Below, piece after piece: positions 12,152 to 21,900 of a stretch of 64,000 nt of DNA (positions are counted from its first letter, which is position 1; each line of letters starts with the position of its first letter). Source of the DNA: Eriocheir sinensis (lineage: Eukaryota > Arthropoda > Malacostraca > Decapoda > Varunidae); the NCBI RefSeq assembly GCF_024679095.1, contig NC_066509.1, forward strand, positions 18,937,878 to 19,001,877, read 5' to 3'. Both the position numbers and the translations under genes were made by a program. The notes beneath the pieces are model-generated. The model was given only the letters and a program-made list of their open reading frames with translations, was not told the origin of the DNA and did no database searches.

Positions 12152-12312
12152 TGGGCCTCAGAGCTCAGCAGGGACAGCAGGGAGATGTGGAAGCGAGAGG
12201 TTGAAAGCAGGAGGGAATTTCTGCTGGATTTCTCGACCCATTTCCTGGCCTCTCTCTTCCGCCCGATTTCGCCACGAGACTCCCTGACAAGTTTGACGTC
12301 GCCCTGCCAAAG
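12152..12312 (+). CDS. RB1CC1: RB1CC1-like exon (WASELSRD...FDVALPK) with frame break
   Basis: Acceptor CTCCTACAG ends at 12151 and donor GTAAGT starts at 12313. The first frame reads WASELSRDSREMWKREVE and continues to THFLASLFR, matching the WAGALVKDGK..FLRNRLFR segment of FIP200. The following match, PDFATRLPDKFDVALPK (compare PPSFCTQKPRKFDCELP), is in a different frame. About five residues between the two blocks are missing, which fits a small deletion that is not a multiple of three. The exon ends in phase 0 in the second frame. Confidence 0.68.
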
Positions 12313-15262
12313 GTAAGTGCGGTGGGAGGCTGTACCTTGGTGTGGTGGTGGGGGAAGGGTGTGGCTAGGTGTGGTTAAAAGGGGGTGGATGCAGGTGGAG
12401 TAGAAGTGGAGTTATAGTTGAAAAAATGGAAGCGTGTGGAGAAAAATTACGGTCTGACTTGAATTTTTGAATGCTACTTATCTCTACTTTTTCCCTTCTC
12501 CTGCTAAAATTATACAAGTTAGGAGCCTGTACCTTGAAGTGGTGGTGGGGGAAGGGTGTGGCTAGGTGTGGTTAAAAGGGGGTGGATGGAGGTGGAGTAG
12601 AAGTGGAGTTAGAGTTGAAAAAGTGAAAGCAATTGGTTAAAAATTACGTTCTGACTTGAATTTTTGAATGCTACTTATCTATACTTTTTCCCTTCTCCTG
12701 CTAAAAGTATACAAGTTAGAGACTGTACCTTGAAGTGGTGGTGGGGGAAGGGTGTGGCTAGGTGGTTAAAAGGGGGTTGATGCAGGTGGAGTAGAAGTGG
12801 AGTTACAGTGGTTTAAGTTAGAGGTAGTGCTGAGAAAAATTTGGAGTGGTTTTAACTTTTTTGTGTGATATGTTCTTACATTTTCACTTCACCTGCAAAA
12901 AGTATAAAAGTTAGAGCCTGTACCTTATTGTGGTGGTGGGAGAAGGATGTGGCTAGGTGTGGTTAAAAGGGGGTGGATGCAGATGGAGTAGAAGTGGAGT
13001 TACTGTGGTTTAAGTTAGAGGTATTGGTGAAAAAAATGTGGTGTGGTTTTAACTTTTTTTGAGTGATATATGTCTACTTATTTGCTTCTCCTGCTGAAAA
13101 TAATCAAGTTAGGAGACTGTACCTTGGTGTGGTGGTGGGGGAAGGGTGTGGCTAGATGTGGTTAAAAGGAGTGGATGCAGGTGGAGTAGAAGTGGAGTTA
13201 CGGTGGATTAAAATTAGAGTTCGCAGTGAAAAAATGTGGTGTGGTTATAACTTTTTTGTGGTTATAACTTTTTTGAGTGATATGTTTACTTTTTCCCTTC
13301 TCCTGCTAAAAGTTTACAAGTTAGGAGCCTGTACCTTGGTGTGGTGGTGGGGGAAGGGTGTGGCTAGGTGTGGTTAAAAGGGGGTGGATGCAGGTGGAGT
13401 AGAAGTGGAGTTACGGTGGTTTAAGTTAGAGGTAGTGCTGAGAAAAATGTGGAGTGGTTTTAACTTTTTTGAGTGATATGTTCTTACTTTTTCCCTTCTC
13501 CTGCTAAAAATATACATGTTAGGAGCCTATACCTTGGTGTGGTGGTGGAGGAAGGGTGTGGTTAAAAGGGGGTGGATGTAGGTGGAGTAGAAGTGGAGTT
13601 ATAGTTGAAAAAGTGGAAGCAAGTGGAGAAAAATTGCGGTCTGACTTGAATTTTTTAATGCTACTTATCTCTACTTTTTTGCTTCTCCTGCTAAAAGTAT
13701 ACAAGTTAGGAGTCTGTACCTTGGTCTGTTAGTGGAGGAAGGGTGTGGCTAGGTGTGGTTAAAAGGGGGTGGATGCAGGTGGAGTAGAAGTGGAGTAACG
13801 GTGGTTTAAGTTAGAGGTAGTGCTGAGAAAAATGTGGAGTGGTTTTAACTTTTTTGAGTGATATGTTCTTACTTTTTCCCTTCTCCTGCTAAACATATAC
13901 ATGTTAGGAGCCTGTACCTTGGTGTGGTGATGGAGGAAGGGTGTGGCTAGGTGTGGTTAAAAGGGGGTGGATGTAGGTGGAGTAGAAGTGGAGTTATAGT
14001 TGAAAAAGTGGAAGCAAGTGGAGAAAAATTACGGTCTGACTTGAATTTTTGAATGCTACTTATCTCTACTTTTTTGCTTCTCCTGCTATAAGTTTAGAAG
14101 TTAGGAGCCTGTACCTTGGTGTGGTGGTGGGGGAAGGGTGTGGCTAGGTGTGGTTAAAAGGGAGTGGATGCAGGTGGAGTAGAAGTGGAGTTACGGTGGT
14201 TTAAGTTAGAGGTAGTGCTGAGAAAAATATGGTGTTGTTTTAACTTTTTTGAGTGATATATGTCTACTTATTTGCTTCTCCTGCTGAAAGTATACAAGCT
14301 AGGAGCCTGTACCTTGGTGTGGTGGTGAGGGAAGAGTGTGGCTAGATGTGGTTAAAAGGGGGTGGATGCAGGTGGAGTAGAAGTGGAGTTACGGTGATTT
14401 AAGTAAGAGGTCTAGCTGAGAAAATTTGGTGTGGTTATAACTTTTTGAGTGATATATGTCTACTTTTTTCCTTTTCCTGCTAAAAGTATACAAGTTAGAG
14501 CCAGTACCTTGGTGTGTTAGTGGGGGAAGAGTGTGGCTAGGTGTGGTTAAAAGGGGTGGATGGGGTGGAATAGCAGTGGAGTTATAGTGATTGCTAGAGG
14601 TAGCGCTGAAAAATTTGGTGTGATCCTGACTTTTATGGAGTGATATGTCTTTACTTTTTGCTTCTCTTGTTGTAAGTATGTGTTAGAGGCTGTACTTTTG
14701 TGTGGTTGTGGGGAAGGTGTGGCTGGGTGTGGTTAAAAGGGGATTGATGGGAGTGGAGTAGGAGTGGATTTATAGTGGATTGTTAGAGGTAGCACTGACC
14801 AAATTTGATGGGATTCTGATTTTTATGGAGTGATATGTCTATTTTTTCCTTCTCCTGCTACAAGTATACAAGTTAGGAGCGTGTACCTTTGTGTGGTAGT
14901 GGGGAAGGTGTGGCTGGGTGTGGTTAAAAGGGGATGGATGGGCGTGGATTATCAGTGGAGTTATAGTGATTGTTAGAGGTAGCGCTGAAAAATTTGGTGT
15001 GATCCTGATTTTATGGAGTGATATGTCTTTACTTTTTTGCTTCTCCTGTTGTAAGTATGTAAGTTAGGAGGCTGATCTTTTGTGTGGTGGTGGGGGAAGG
15101 GTGTGGCTAGGTGTGGTTAAAAGAAGGTGGATGGGGGTGGAATAGGAGTGGAGTTATAGTGATTGTTAGAGGTAGCGCTGAAATAAATTTTGATGTGATT
15201 TTGATTTTTTATGGAGTGATATGTCCTTACTTTTTTCCTTCTCCTGCTACAAGTATCTGAGG
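12313..15262. repeat. Intronic tandem array, ~190-200 bp units, ~15 copies
   Basis: Units contain GTACCTTGGTGTGGTGGTG, GGCTAGGTGTGGTTAAAAGG and GAGTGATATGT. Starts fall near 12331, 12528, 12725, 12919, 13118, 13331, 13527, 13716, 13913, 14109, 14307, 14504, 14691, 14881 and 15073. Copies in the last ~800 bp diverge most. The array starts within 20 bp of the donor of the upstream exon and fills most of the intron. No coding signal. Confidence 0.93.
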
Positions 15263-15289
15263 GTGTTTGCCTGCTGGATAAGTGCAAGT

Positions 15290-15640
15290 AAAAGTGAGAT
15301 AGCTCTAAAGTGAGACAGTTCTAATGCGAGATAGTGGGTGGGTTAGAGAGAGGAATGGTGTAGCTTTAATTTGATGCTTGGTAGGCAGGATTAGAGCTAG
15401 CTTTAATGTGAGAAAATGAGTGAGAAGGAGAGAGTAACAATGAAATAATACAGTATTGGTGATGGATATGTGGCCAGAAAAAGTGAGATAGCTCTAAAGT
15501 GAGACAGTTCTCATGCAAGATAGTGGGTGGGTTAGAGAGAGGAATGGTGTAGCTTTAATTTGATGCATGGTAGGCTGGGTTAGAGCTAGCTTTAATGTGA
15601 GAAAGTGAGCGAGAAAGAGGGAGAAAAAAATTGAACAGAA
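15290..15640. repeat. Intronic duplication, ~189 bp spacing, 2 copies
   Basis: AAAAGTGAGATAGCTCTAAA at about 15290 recurs near 15479, and both copies run through GTGTAGCTTTAATTTGATGC. The next block, 15690-15850, is a single copy of the repeat that is tandem at 18.2-18.7 kb. Confidence 0.85.
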
Positions 15641-15853
15641 CAATCATTGACAGAAACTTGACGGCAGCCTTGCTAGATTGTTGCTTAATTTCCTGGTGTT
15701 TTACTTGACCTACAAACACAAAACTCACACACAGCAAACACCAACCATTCACCCACACACACACCAAAACGCAGCCTTGTAGCCCCGTCCAAACACCCAC
15801 AAACACCACAAACGTAACAACATTTTAAATCCTCCTCCTCTCTCTCTCTCAAG

Positions 15854-15929
15854 TTCAGAGTGAGGGCAGTTCTACCTCAATGACCTCTCTCAAGTGTCTG
15901 CTACGGTGGTGGTGAACCTCCTGCTCCAA
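15854..15929 (+). CDS. RB1CC1: Possible RB1CC1-like exon, duplicated start at 18.74 kb
   Basis: A pyrimidine tract and CTCAAG precede the exon, and donor GTAAGT starts at 15930. One frame gives YLNDLSQVSATVVVNLLLQ, which may match the SLDEMSQTITDLLSEQ region of FIP200. The upstream part (QSEGSS) is one frame off, again suggesting a missing base. The first ~30 bp are nearly identical to 18739-18770 (CAGAGTGAGGGCAGTTC), where the acceptor is the standard TTTCTCAG; here the equivalent position is CTCAAG. Confidence 0.4.
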
Positions 15930-15939
15930 GTAAGTAGTA

Positions 15940-16310
15940 GTAGTAGTAGTAGTAGTACAGGTGTAGTTGTTGTTGTTGTTGAGTAGTACTGTATTGTTGT
16001 TCAAGTGGCGCGTGGGAAGCTCAGCTGTGTGGCTGCGTGAGTCCAGTTGTGTGAGACATCTGGTGGACACTCCAGAAAATATCGCGTATAAGTGAAAAAA
16101 ACATGTAAAGTAAAAATTTTCTTGGTTATTTCAGAAACGCGTTAATCGACTTACCTGTCTCCAGTGTACCTGTTTTCTTTATGCAATGCCTCCTTCTAAC
16201 CATCTCTCTGGGGGACATTTTCAAAGCACAAAGAACTGACTGTACTCAGGGAAACACTGAGATCAATGTTATCAGCTGTTTCTAAAGGTCATAGAGGGGG
16301 TCAGTCGGGT
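15940..16310. other. Intronic sequence with (TAG)n/(TTG)n tracts
   Basis: A short trinucleotide run directly follows the predicted donor at 15930. The rest shows no gene. Confidence 0.4.
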
Positions 16311-16314
16311 TCCA

Positions 16315-16785
16315 GTGAGTGTTTCTTCAGGTTCATGGTACAGAGGAAGGGTCACACTACCACCAGGGTCACAAAACTACCCCTGGAAAGGCCTACAGCT
16401 CCTAGGAAAGCCTTGTCAAATGTGTGTTTCTTTAGGTTCACGGTACAGAGGAAGGGTCACACTACCACCAGGGTCACAAAACTACCCCTGGAAAGGCCTA
16501 CAGCTCCTAGGAAAGCCTTGTCAAATGTGTGTTTCTTTAGGTTCATGGTACAGAGGAAGGGTCACACTACCACCAGGGTCACAAAACTACCCCTGGAAAG
16601 GCCTACAGCTCCTAGGAAAGCCTTGTCAAATGTGTGTTTCTTTAGGTTCATGGTACAGAGGAAGGGTCACACTACCACCAGGGTCACAAAACTACCCCTG
16701 GAAAGGCCTACAGCTCCTAGGAAAGCCTTGTCAAATGTGTGTTTCTTTAGGTTCACGGTACAGAGGAAGGGTCACACTACCACCA
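16315..16785. repeat. 105 bp minisatellite, 4.4 copies
   Basis: GGTTCATGGTACAGAGG or GGTTCACGGTACAGAGG recurs at exactly 105 bp spacing (16330, 16435, 16540, 16645, 16750). Units share CTCCTAGGAAAGCC with the 82-88 bp array at 7.9 kb but carry an extra CACTACCACCAGGGTCACA segment. Because 105 is a multiple of three, long ORFs cross it; they are not evidence of a gene. Confidence 0.95.
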
Positions 16786-16795
16786 CAAGAAGTAG

Positions 16796-16915
16796 TAGCA
16801 GTAGTAGTAGTAGTAGTAGTAGTAGTTGTGGTAGTAGTAGTAGTAGTAGTAGTAGCAGTAGTAGTAGTAATAGTTGTAGTTTATATAAAAAGAAATATAT
16901 GTTCAAATTCTTCTT

Positions 16916-16949
<34 letters not shown>

Positions 16950-16953
16950 CCAG
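16796..16953. repeat. (TAG)n and (CT)n before a splice acceptor
   Basis: GTA/TAG trinucleotide repeats run to about 16880, and (CT)n at 16920-16946 forms the polypyrimidine tract of the acceptor CCCCCAG ending at 16953. Confidence 0.85.
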
Positions 16954-17086
16954 ACCCAGGAGCAGAGTGAGTCAGAGCTCCAGGACGCACATGACCAGAT
17001 CTCAGACGCACACAGGCAGATCAGCGCGTACATGGCACAGCTGGAGGACGCACACAGGGAGCTGGAGGTGTACATGGACCAGCTGC

Positions 17087-17088
<2 letters not shown>
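16954..17088 (+). CDS. RB1CC1: Coiled-coil exon, probable RB1CC1 C-terminal coiled coil
   Basis: A 135 nt exon in phase 0 at both ends, acceptor CCCCCAG and a GTGTGT donor-like sequence at 17089. It encodes 45 residues rich in Gln/Glu/Asp with heptad spacing (TQEQSESELQDAHDQISDAH, then AYMAQLEDAHRELEVYMDQL) and two internal copies of a DAHxQIS/DAHxELE motif. Vertebrate FIP200 has a long coiled coil C-terminal to the region matched upstream, and the order and strand fit. Alone this could belong to any coiled-coil protein. Confidence 0.55.
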
Positions 17089-17121
<33 letters not shown>

Positions 17122-17515
17122 TTTCATGTGCGTTTTTCGGTTCATGTGCGTTTTTTCATGTGCGTATTTTTTCATATATGTTTTTCATGTGCGTTTTTCT
17201 TCATGTGCATTTTTCTAGTCATGTACGTTTTTCCTCATGTGCGTATTTTTCCATGTACGTTTTTTCTCATGTACGTTTTTTTCCATGTGCGTTTTTTTCC
17301 ATGTGCGTTTTTTCTCATGTACGTTTTTTTAAGTGCGTTTTTTTTCCATGTGCGTTTTTTCATGTGCGTTTTTTCTCATGTACGTTTTTTTAAGTGCGTT
17401 TTTTTCCATGTGCGTTTTTTCCATGTGCGTTTTTTCTCATGTGCGTTTTTTCTCATGTACGTTTTTTTTCCATGTGCGTTTTTTCATGTGCGTTTTTTCT
17501 CGTACGTTTTTTTCT
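17089..17515. repeat. Short-unit minisatellite (CATGTGCGTTTTTT), ~24 units
   Basis: After (GT)n at 17089-17118, units of 14-24 bp alternate CATGTGCG or CATGTACG with T-runs up to the next acceptor. Cys/Phe-rich ORFs through it are artefacts. Confidence 0.92.
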
Positions 17516-17521
17516 CTCCAG

Positions 17522-17641
17522 CAAGCGTCTTCCCAGATCGAGGAGATGAGGGAGAGAGGGAGGGAGGAGGAGAGGAAGAGGGAGGAGGAGGAGGAGGAGG
17601 AGGAGGAGGAGAGGCGGAGGAAGGAGGCAACACTGAAGAAG
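17522..17641 (+). CDS. RB1CC1: Coiled-coil exon (Glu/Arg-rich), probable RB1CC1 coiled coil
   Basis: Acceptor TCTCTCCAG ends at 17521 and donor GTAAGT starts at 17642; 120 nt, phase 0 at both ends. It encodes QASSQIEEMRERGREEERKR followed by a Glu run and RRRKEATLKK. The charged single-helix/coiled-coil composition continues the pattern of the previous exon. The GAG-repeat core is prone to length change. Confidence 0.5.
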
Positions 17642-18085
17642 GTAAGTTTCTCTCTCGCTCAATTTTTTTCTCTCGCTCTAATTTTTTTCTCGCTGTTTTT
17701 TACCCTCGCTCTATTTTTTCTCTCGCTCTATTTCTTTCTCTCCTCGCTTTTTTTTCTCTCTTTCGCTCAATTTTTTCTTTTTCTCACTCTCTCGCTCTAT
17801 TTTTTTTATCTTTTTCTCTCTAATTTTTCTCTCTCATGTTCTCCCGCTCTGTTTTTTCTGTCTCGCTCTATTTCTCTCCTCGCTCTATTTTTAATCTCTC
17901 GTCTCGCTCTATTTTTTCTCTTGCTCTCGCTCTGTTTTTTCTCTCACTCTCTCACTCTATTTTCTTTCTTTCTTGCTCTATTTTTTTCTCTCGCTCTATT
18001 TTTATTCTCTCGCTCTATTTTTTTCTCACTATTTTTTTTCTCTCGCTCAGTTTCTCTCTCTCTCTCTCTCTCTCTCTCTAATCTC
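17642..18085. repeat. Intronic polypyrimidine tract, TCTCTCGCTCTATTTTTT units
   Basis: More than twenty degenerate copies of a 17-20 bp CT/T-rich unit, ending in (CT)n at 18052-18080. Confidence 0.9.
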
Positions 18086-18184
18086 ATGTGCAGAAAGACA
18101 TAAGCAGATAAATTATTAAAGGGTCAAACGAAAAATTTTTCCATCCACATTCACTCGACATCACCTAGCCAACCCACAAATGCT

Positions 18185-18720
18185 GTTTTTCTTTCAATTT
18201 CCTGGTGTTTTACTTTACCCACAAACACGAAACTCACACACAGCAAACACCAACCATTCACCAACACACACACCAAAATGCAGCCTTCTAGCCCCGTCCA
18301 AACACCCACAAACAGGCAAAAGGTAACAACATTTTTAACCCTCCTCCCCTCAACTTTTGCCAGCCAACCCACACATTCCATTTTTCCCACTCAATTTCCT
18401 GGTGTTTTACTTTACCCATAAACACGAAACTCACACACAGCAAACACCAAACATTCACCTACACACACACCAAAATGCAGCCTTCTAGCCCCGTCCAAAC
18501 ACCCACAAACAGGCAAAAGGTCACAACATTTTTAACCCTCCTCCCCTCAACTTTTGCCAGCCAACCCACACATTCCATTTTTCCCAATTTCCTGGTGTTT
18601 AGCACCACAACAAAACACACAGCAAACACCTACCAACCATTCACACACACCAAAACGCAGCCTTCTAGCCCTGTCCAAACACCCACAAACACCACAAACA
18701 TCACAACATTTTGAATTCTC
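18185..18720. repeat. Intronic tandem array, ~180-200 bp units, ~3 copies
   Basis: AATTTCCTGGTGTTTTACTT recurs near 18198 and 18400 (the third copy near 18588 reads TTTAGCACC), each followed by GCAGCCTTCTAGCCCCGTCC (about 18281, 18477, 18657). A single copy lies at 15690-15830, and a reverse-complement copy at 18950-19085, on the far side of the exon at 18795. Confidence 0.88.
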
Positions 18721-18738
18721 CTCCTCTCTTTCTCAGGT

Positions 18739-18794
18739 GCAGAGTGAGGGCAGTTCCTACCTCACTTATCTCTCTCTCTTTCTCTCTATTTCAG
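18739..18794 (+). other. Duplicated exon start (copy of 15854 exon), probably non-coding
   Basis: TTTCTCAG then GTGCAGAGTGAGGGCAGTTC matches the start of the predicted exon at 15854. Similarity ends after ~35 bp, and the sequence becomes the polypyrimidine tract of the exon at 18795. Together with the preceding repeat copy this is a segmental duplication carrying an acceptor and the first codons of an exon. Confidence 0.5.
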
Positions 18795-18913
18795 GAGCAA
18801 CTAGAAGGCAAAATTAGAGCGAGAATCGAGGAAGAGAGAGAGAGAATCGAAGCAAGCTACGTCGAGCGAGAGAGGAGTGCTGTGGAGCAGGTGGAGCGAG
18901 CCGTTAGAGAGAG
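18795..18913 (+). CDS. RB1CC1: Coiled-coil exon, probable RB1CC1 coiled coil
   Basis: Acceptor TATTTCAG ends at 18794 and donor GTGAGG starts at 18914. The exon encodes EQLEGKIRARIEEERERIEA followed by SYVERERSAVEQVERAVRER, a strongly charged heptad-like stretch comparable in style to the distal FIP200 coiled coil. It ends in phase 2. No later exon (the C-terminal Claw domain) was found before the gypsy element at 19.7 kb. Confidence 0.5.
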
Positions 18914-19684
18914 GTGAGGCAGGATTGGTTGTTGTTATGTTTGAGCCGTTTTATGGGTGTTTAGAAGGGGCTAGAAGGCTGCGTGTTGGTGTGTGTGTAG
19001 GTGAATGGTTGGTGTTTGTTGTGTGTGAGTTATGTGTTTGTAGGTAAAGTAAAACACCAGGAAATTGAGTAAGAAAAACAGCCTTGGTGGAGATCTTGGT
19101 GGAGCGTGGTCGCTCCTCCACCCCTTCCTCACCGCTGCCAGCGGCTGCCGGGCACTGCCGGTCTCTCTGGCCGCTCCAAGGACGCGGGGACAGCCAGCCA
19201 AGGACGAGGGCGAGCCAGCCGAGGACGAAGGAGTGCCACGGGCACAATCTTCACACTTTTTTTTATGGTATTCACATGCATGTAGCTGACACACCACTAA
19301 TTATATTAATACACCACTTGTTGATGACATTTCGGGTGATTTTTTTTTCCGTGCTTTGTGTGTCTCCGTGTGGAGCCGTATCTAGTTTCCCTTAGGCTGT
19401 TGAATTTTATTCAGGTGTAGAGGGATGTTTAATACTTTTCCTGATTTGTGAACATTGTTTGCATTTTATGTATAATCATTCATTTTCTTTTCTCCTTTCT
19501 TTTGTGCGTTTTATTGCACAGTGGCAAGTTTTTATCATGCTCAGTATTCACTCACTGTTCTTTTCACTTTTTTTAATGCGTTTTGGAAGCATCTGAGGCG
19601 AGTGAGCACACACTTAGCGCTGATACTTTTTATTTTCCCATATTTTCCCTCATGAAGCCATATTTTCCTAATGCCTTTTTTTAA
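18914..19684. other. Inverted repeat copy, GC-rich patch, then AT-rich sequence
   Basis: 18950-19085 is the reverse complement of the 18.2-18.7 kb repeat. 19090-19245 is GC-rich with GACGAGGGCGAGCCAGCC-type internal repeats and no clear frame. 19260-19684 is AT-rich and may contain the 5' end of the following gypsy element, but no LTR border or tRNA primer site could be fixed. Confidence 0.4.
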
Positions 19685-20640
19685 ATGGCAGGTCAGCCTG
19701 ATAAAGAGGTAGAAATTTTGTCCAAGGAGTTCCAGAAGTTGATGCAGGATTCTGAAGCGCCCGCCGAGGACGTCAATTCCCGTGTTCTAAGGAGCGGGTC
19801 AACTCATGACAGAGTTCCTCCTCCTCCTCCTCCTCCTCCTCCTTCTCTCCCGCATGATAACAAAGGTAATATCTTGACTAACCAAGCATCCACAATGGCT
19901 ACTAACACTATTAAACTTCTGCCGACTACGGCATCACTCAGAGCTTTCGCAGGCAATGACCCGGATTGCAGTGCGAGAGACTTATACTGCAATGCCAGGA
20001 TGTTATTAACAACTCATATGTGTCAGTACCGGGTGATAAAATCTCCTTCATTAGGTCCAGATTAAAGCCGGGGACAGAAGCGTCAGCTCTTGTACACCAG
20101 CGTTCATGGAACCGCAACAAACCAAAGATTATGCCCAGTTTCGGTCACATTTTTTGGAGTCTTTTGGGGAAGATGTTAGGCACAGCCTCGTCAAAGGTGT
20201 TAATGTAGCTGTGACCAAATTGATTTCAGCTGTGGAGAGTAAAGGGCTTTTAGCCGGACAAGTAGACGCCTATCGGTTGTCTACTGATATGGGCGTCTAT
20301 CTGAAAGCTGGTGGCTGGACTGAGGGAGAGAATATGTCTCTATCCAATGTTCTCAAATTTTTTGAATTTTTTGTATACATGGCTGTCATCAAGGGCCAGT
20401 TTGGAAAAGGTTCTTTATCCCCCGCTGACAAGTTGCACGACTTCATGCTTAAAATAAAAACTAAGATGGAGGAGAAAGACGGAGCACCCGCTGTAGCCTC
20501 TGTCGACCAGAAGGCCGCTAATGTTAGCGCGTCCTCATCAGTGGTGGCGTCCACCACCGAAAAGCCTAAGCGCCACTGTTCGTACTGTCAGCGCGACGGT
20601 CATACGGTTGACTGATGTCTAAAACATCAGCGGGATCGCA
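19685..20640 (+). pseudogene. G1 gag-like ORF, broken
   Basis: ATG at 19685 opens a frame ending at 20065; the protein continues in another frame from about 20060 to 20615. N-terminal features include a polyproline run encoded by CTC repeats. The C-terminus carries a CCHC zinc knuckle (CSYCQRDGH..C) from 20577, with a TGA at 20613-20615 just before its last Cys. Gag would form the particle and bind element RNA. At least one frameshift and one stop disable it. Confidence 0.7.
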
Positions 20641-20785
20641 AGACTACTAGGGACAAGGGAGGCTCGCCGATGTCAGGCAAATCTGCTTCTCAGAAGACCA
20701 CGGCCGCTTCAAAAAGTCCTGCCGCGGGCTACCACGCTGGCAAGCTCTGTTTTGTCCACGGTGCTGGTAGACACACCACAGAGTA

Positions 20786-21846
20786 GTGTTTCTAGGTGCT
20801 CCATGTAAAGAAAGAGCTCCAAGTAAAGTGCGTGAAGGGGTCGGGGGAAGCCGAGTGCCCCCCCAAAACCGACCCAGGGTAGCAACCCGGGGGGGGGAGG
20901 AAACCGAGACTGCAGTGCAGGCTGACAATAGTAGCTTGTATGAATCTGTTGTGGCCGCGTGCAGTCAGCCTGAAATTATGGCGCTTAAAGTCAAGCTGGG
21001 TCCGCTACAAGCGTCATTTGCGGTCGACACCGGCGCGGCGGTTAATGTGTTGTCTGAAAGGACATACTTAGCTTTGAAACGCGCGTCGCGGGGAGGCAGC
21101 TACCAGCTACGACCATCGGACCTGAGCTTTGCGGTGTCACCGCCGACAGGCTTAACATCCTTGGTTCGGTGAGTTTGCCAGTGAGTTTGGGACGAAACAC
21201 CCTGTCGTGCGTTTGATTTTACGTGACGTCAAACTTTTCCCTGCCGTCTGACGGTCTTCTTGGGTTGTCGTCACTGAGGTCTAACCGCATGGTAATACTT
21301 CCAGATAGTAATACAGTAAGGTTTCAAGGGAGGTGTTTCAAGGCCATGGATCAACCTGTGCGCCTCGCTTCTCCCTGGGAAAGAAGAGAAATACCCAGCA
21401 AGGGTCGGGAAAGTGTTTCTCCTGAGTCGGTAGTGCCGACTCTTTCCACGGTGCCGGTGCATGGCGCGGGCACCACCTCACTTCATGGTCAACCACCAAC
21501 ACCAGCTGACGTTTGCAAGGGATGGAAAAATGTCAATGCGATAGTCGTGGGGAATCACGAAATCCCTGAACGAACCGCAATGTACATCCCTGTGTCAGTC
21601 CCTAACGCCACCGTAGGTTGTGACATCGGCCTAGAAGGGCCTAGTCGTGTCAACACGCTAGCGATAGAGTCCACCCTTAACACGGTGCGCGAGGGAGGTA
21701 GGACCGTAGCTTTAGTGGTTAATGCCACTGGCGGTCCAGTGAAACTCAGAAATGGAGTCATTTTGGGTCGCGCTTTAGCGTTCGACGGACAGGTGTCCCC
21801 AGACCCTTTAGAGTTAAAGCGGCCTTGTGTCGGCGCAGTGGGTTAA
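20786..21846 (+). pseudogene. G1 aspartic protease and protease-RT linker
   Basis: The aspartic protease signature FAVDTGAAVNVLS (catalytic D-T-G at about 21026-21034) lies in the frame ending at 21172. A second frame, 21223-21846, encodes a linker domain (VGCDIGLEGPS, TVREGGRTVALVVNATGGPV) with a clear counterpart in the minus-strand element at 63670-63942. The linker frame is the same as the following RT frame, separated by one TAA at 21844-21846. Confidence 0.7.
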
Positions 21847-21900
21847 CCCGCCGCCGGCGACACATCTTGTCAGGCCTCATCTGTCGATTCTTTAGTCAAA

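Larger units (their letters stand above)
9212..18913 (+). pseudogene. RB1CC1: RB1CC1/FIP200-like locus, exon-intron remains (pseudogene, partial copy or misassembled gene)
   Basis: Exons with GT/AG borders lie at 9212-9390, 10386-10541, 11425-11534, 12152-12312, 15854-15929, 16954-17088, 17522-17641 and 18795-18913. Their order follows my recollection of vertebrate RB1CC1: the IPLLxCL segment, the LLDWINVQ-like segment, the PDLCxSH..MLQNHxK segment, the WAxxLxxD..FDxxLP segment, then coiled coils. RB1CC1 (FIP200) scaffolds the ULK1 autophagy kinase complex. Breaks: TGA at 10490-10492, frame change near 11450, frame change near 12262-12280. No exon was found for ~60 expected residues before PDLC, ~90 residues between the third and fourth exons, the ubiquitin-like N-terminus, or the C-terminal Claw. 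Identity rests on short matched motifs, without a search. Confidence 0.7.

Noticed and set aside
16315..17823. A 502-codon plus-strand ORF
   Set aside because: It runs through the 105 bp array (a multiple of three), microsatellites and a CATGTGCG intron; only 16954-17088 within it has exon borders.
18485..18815. Pro/Thr-rich ORFs
   Set aside because: They lie in the CCTGGTGTTT tandem array and follow its repeats.
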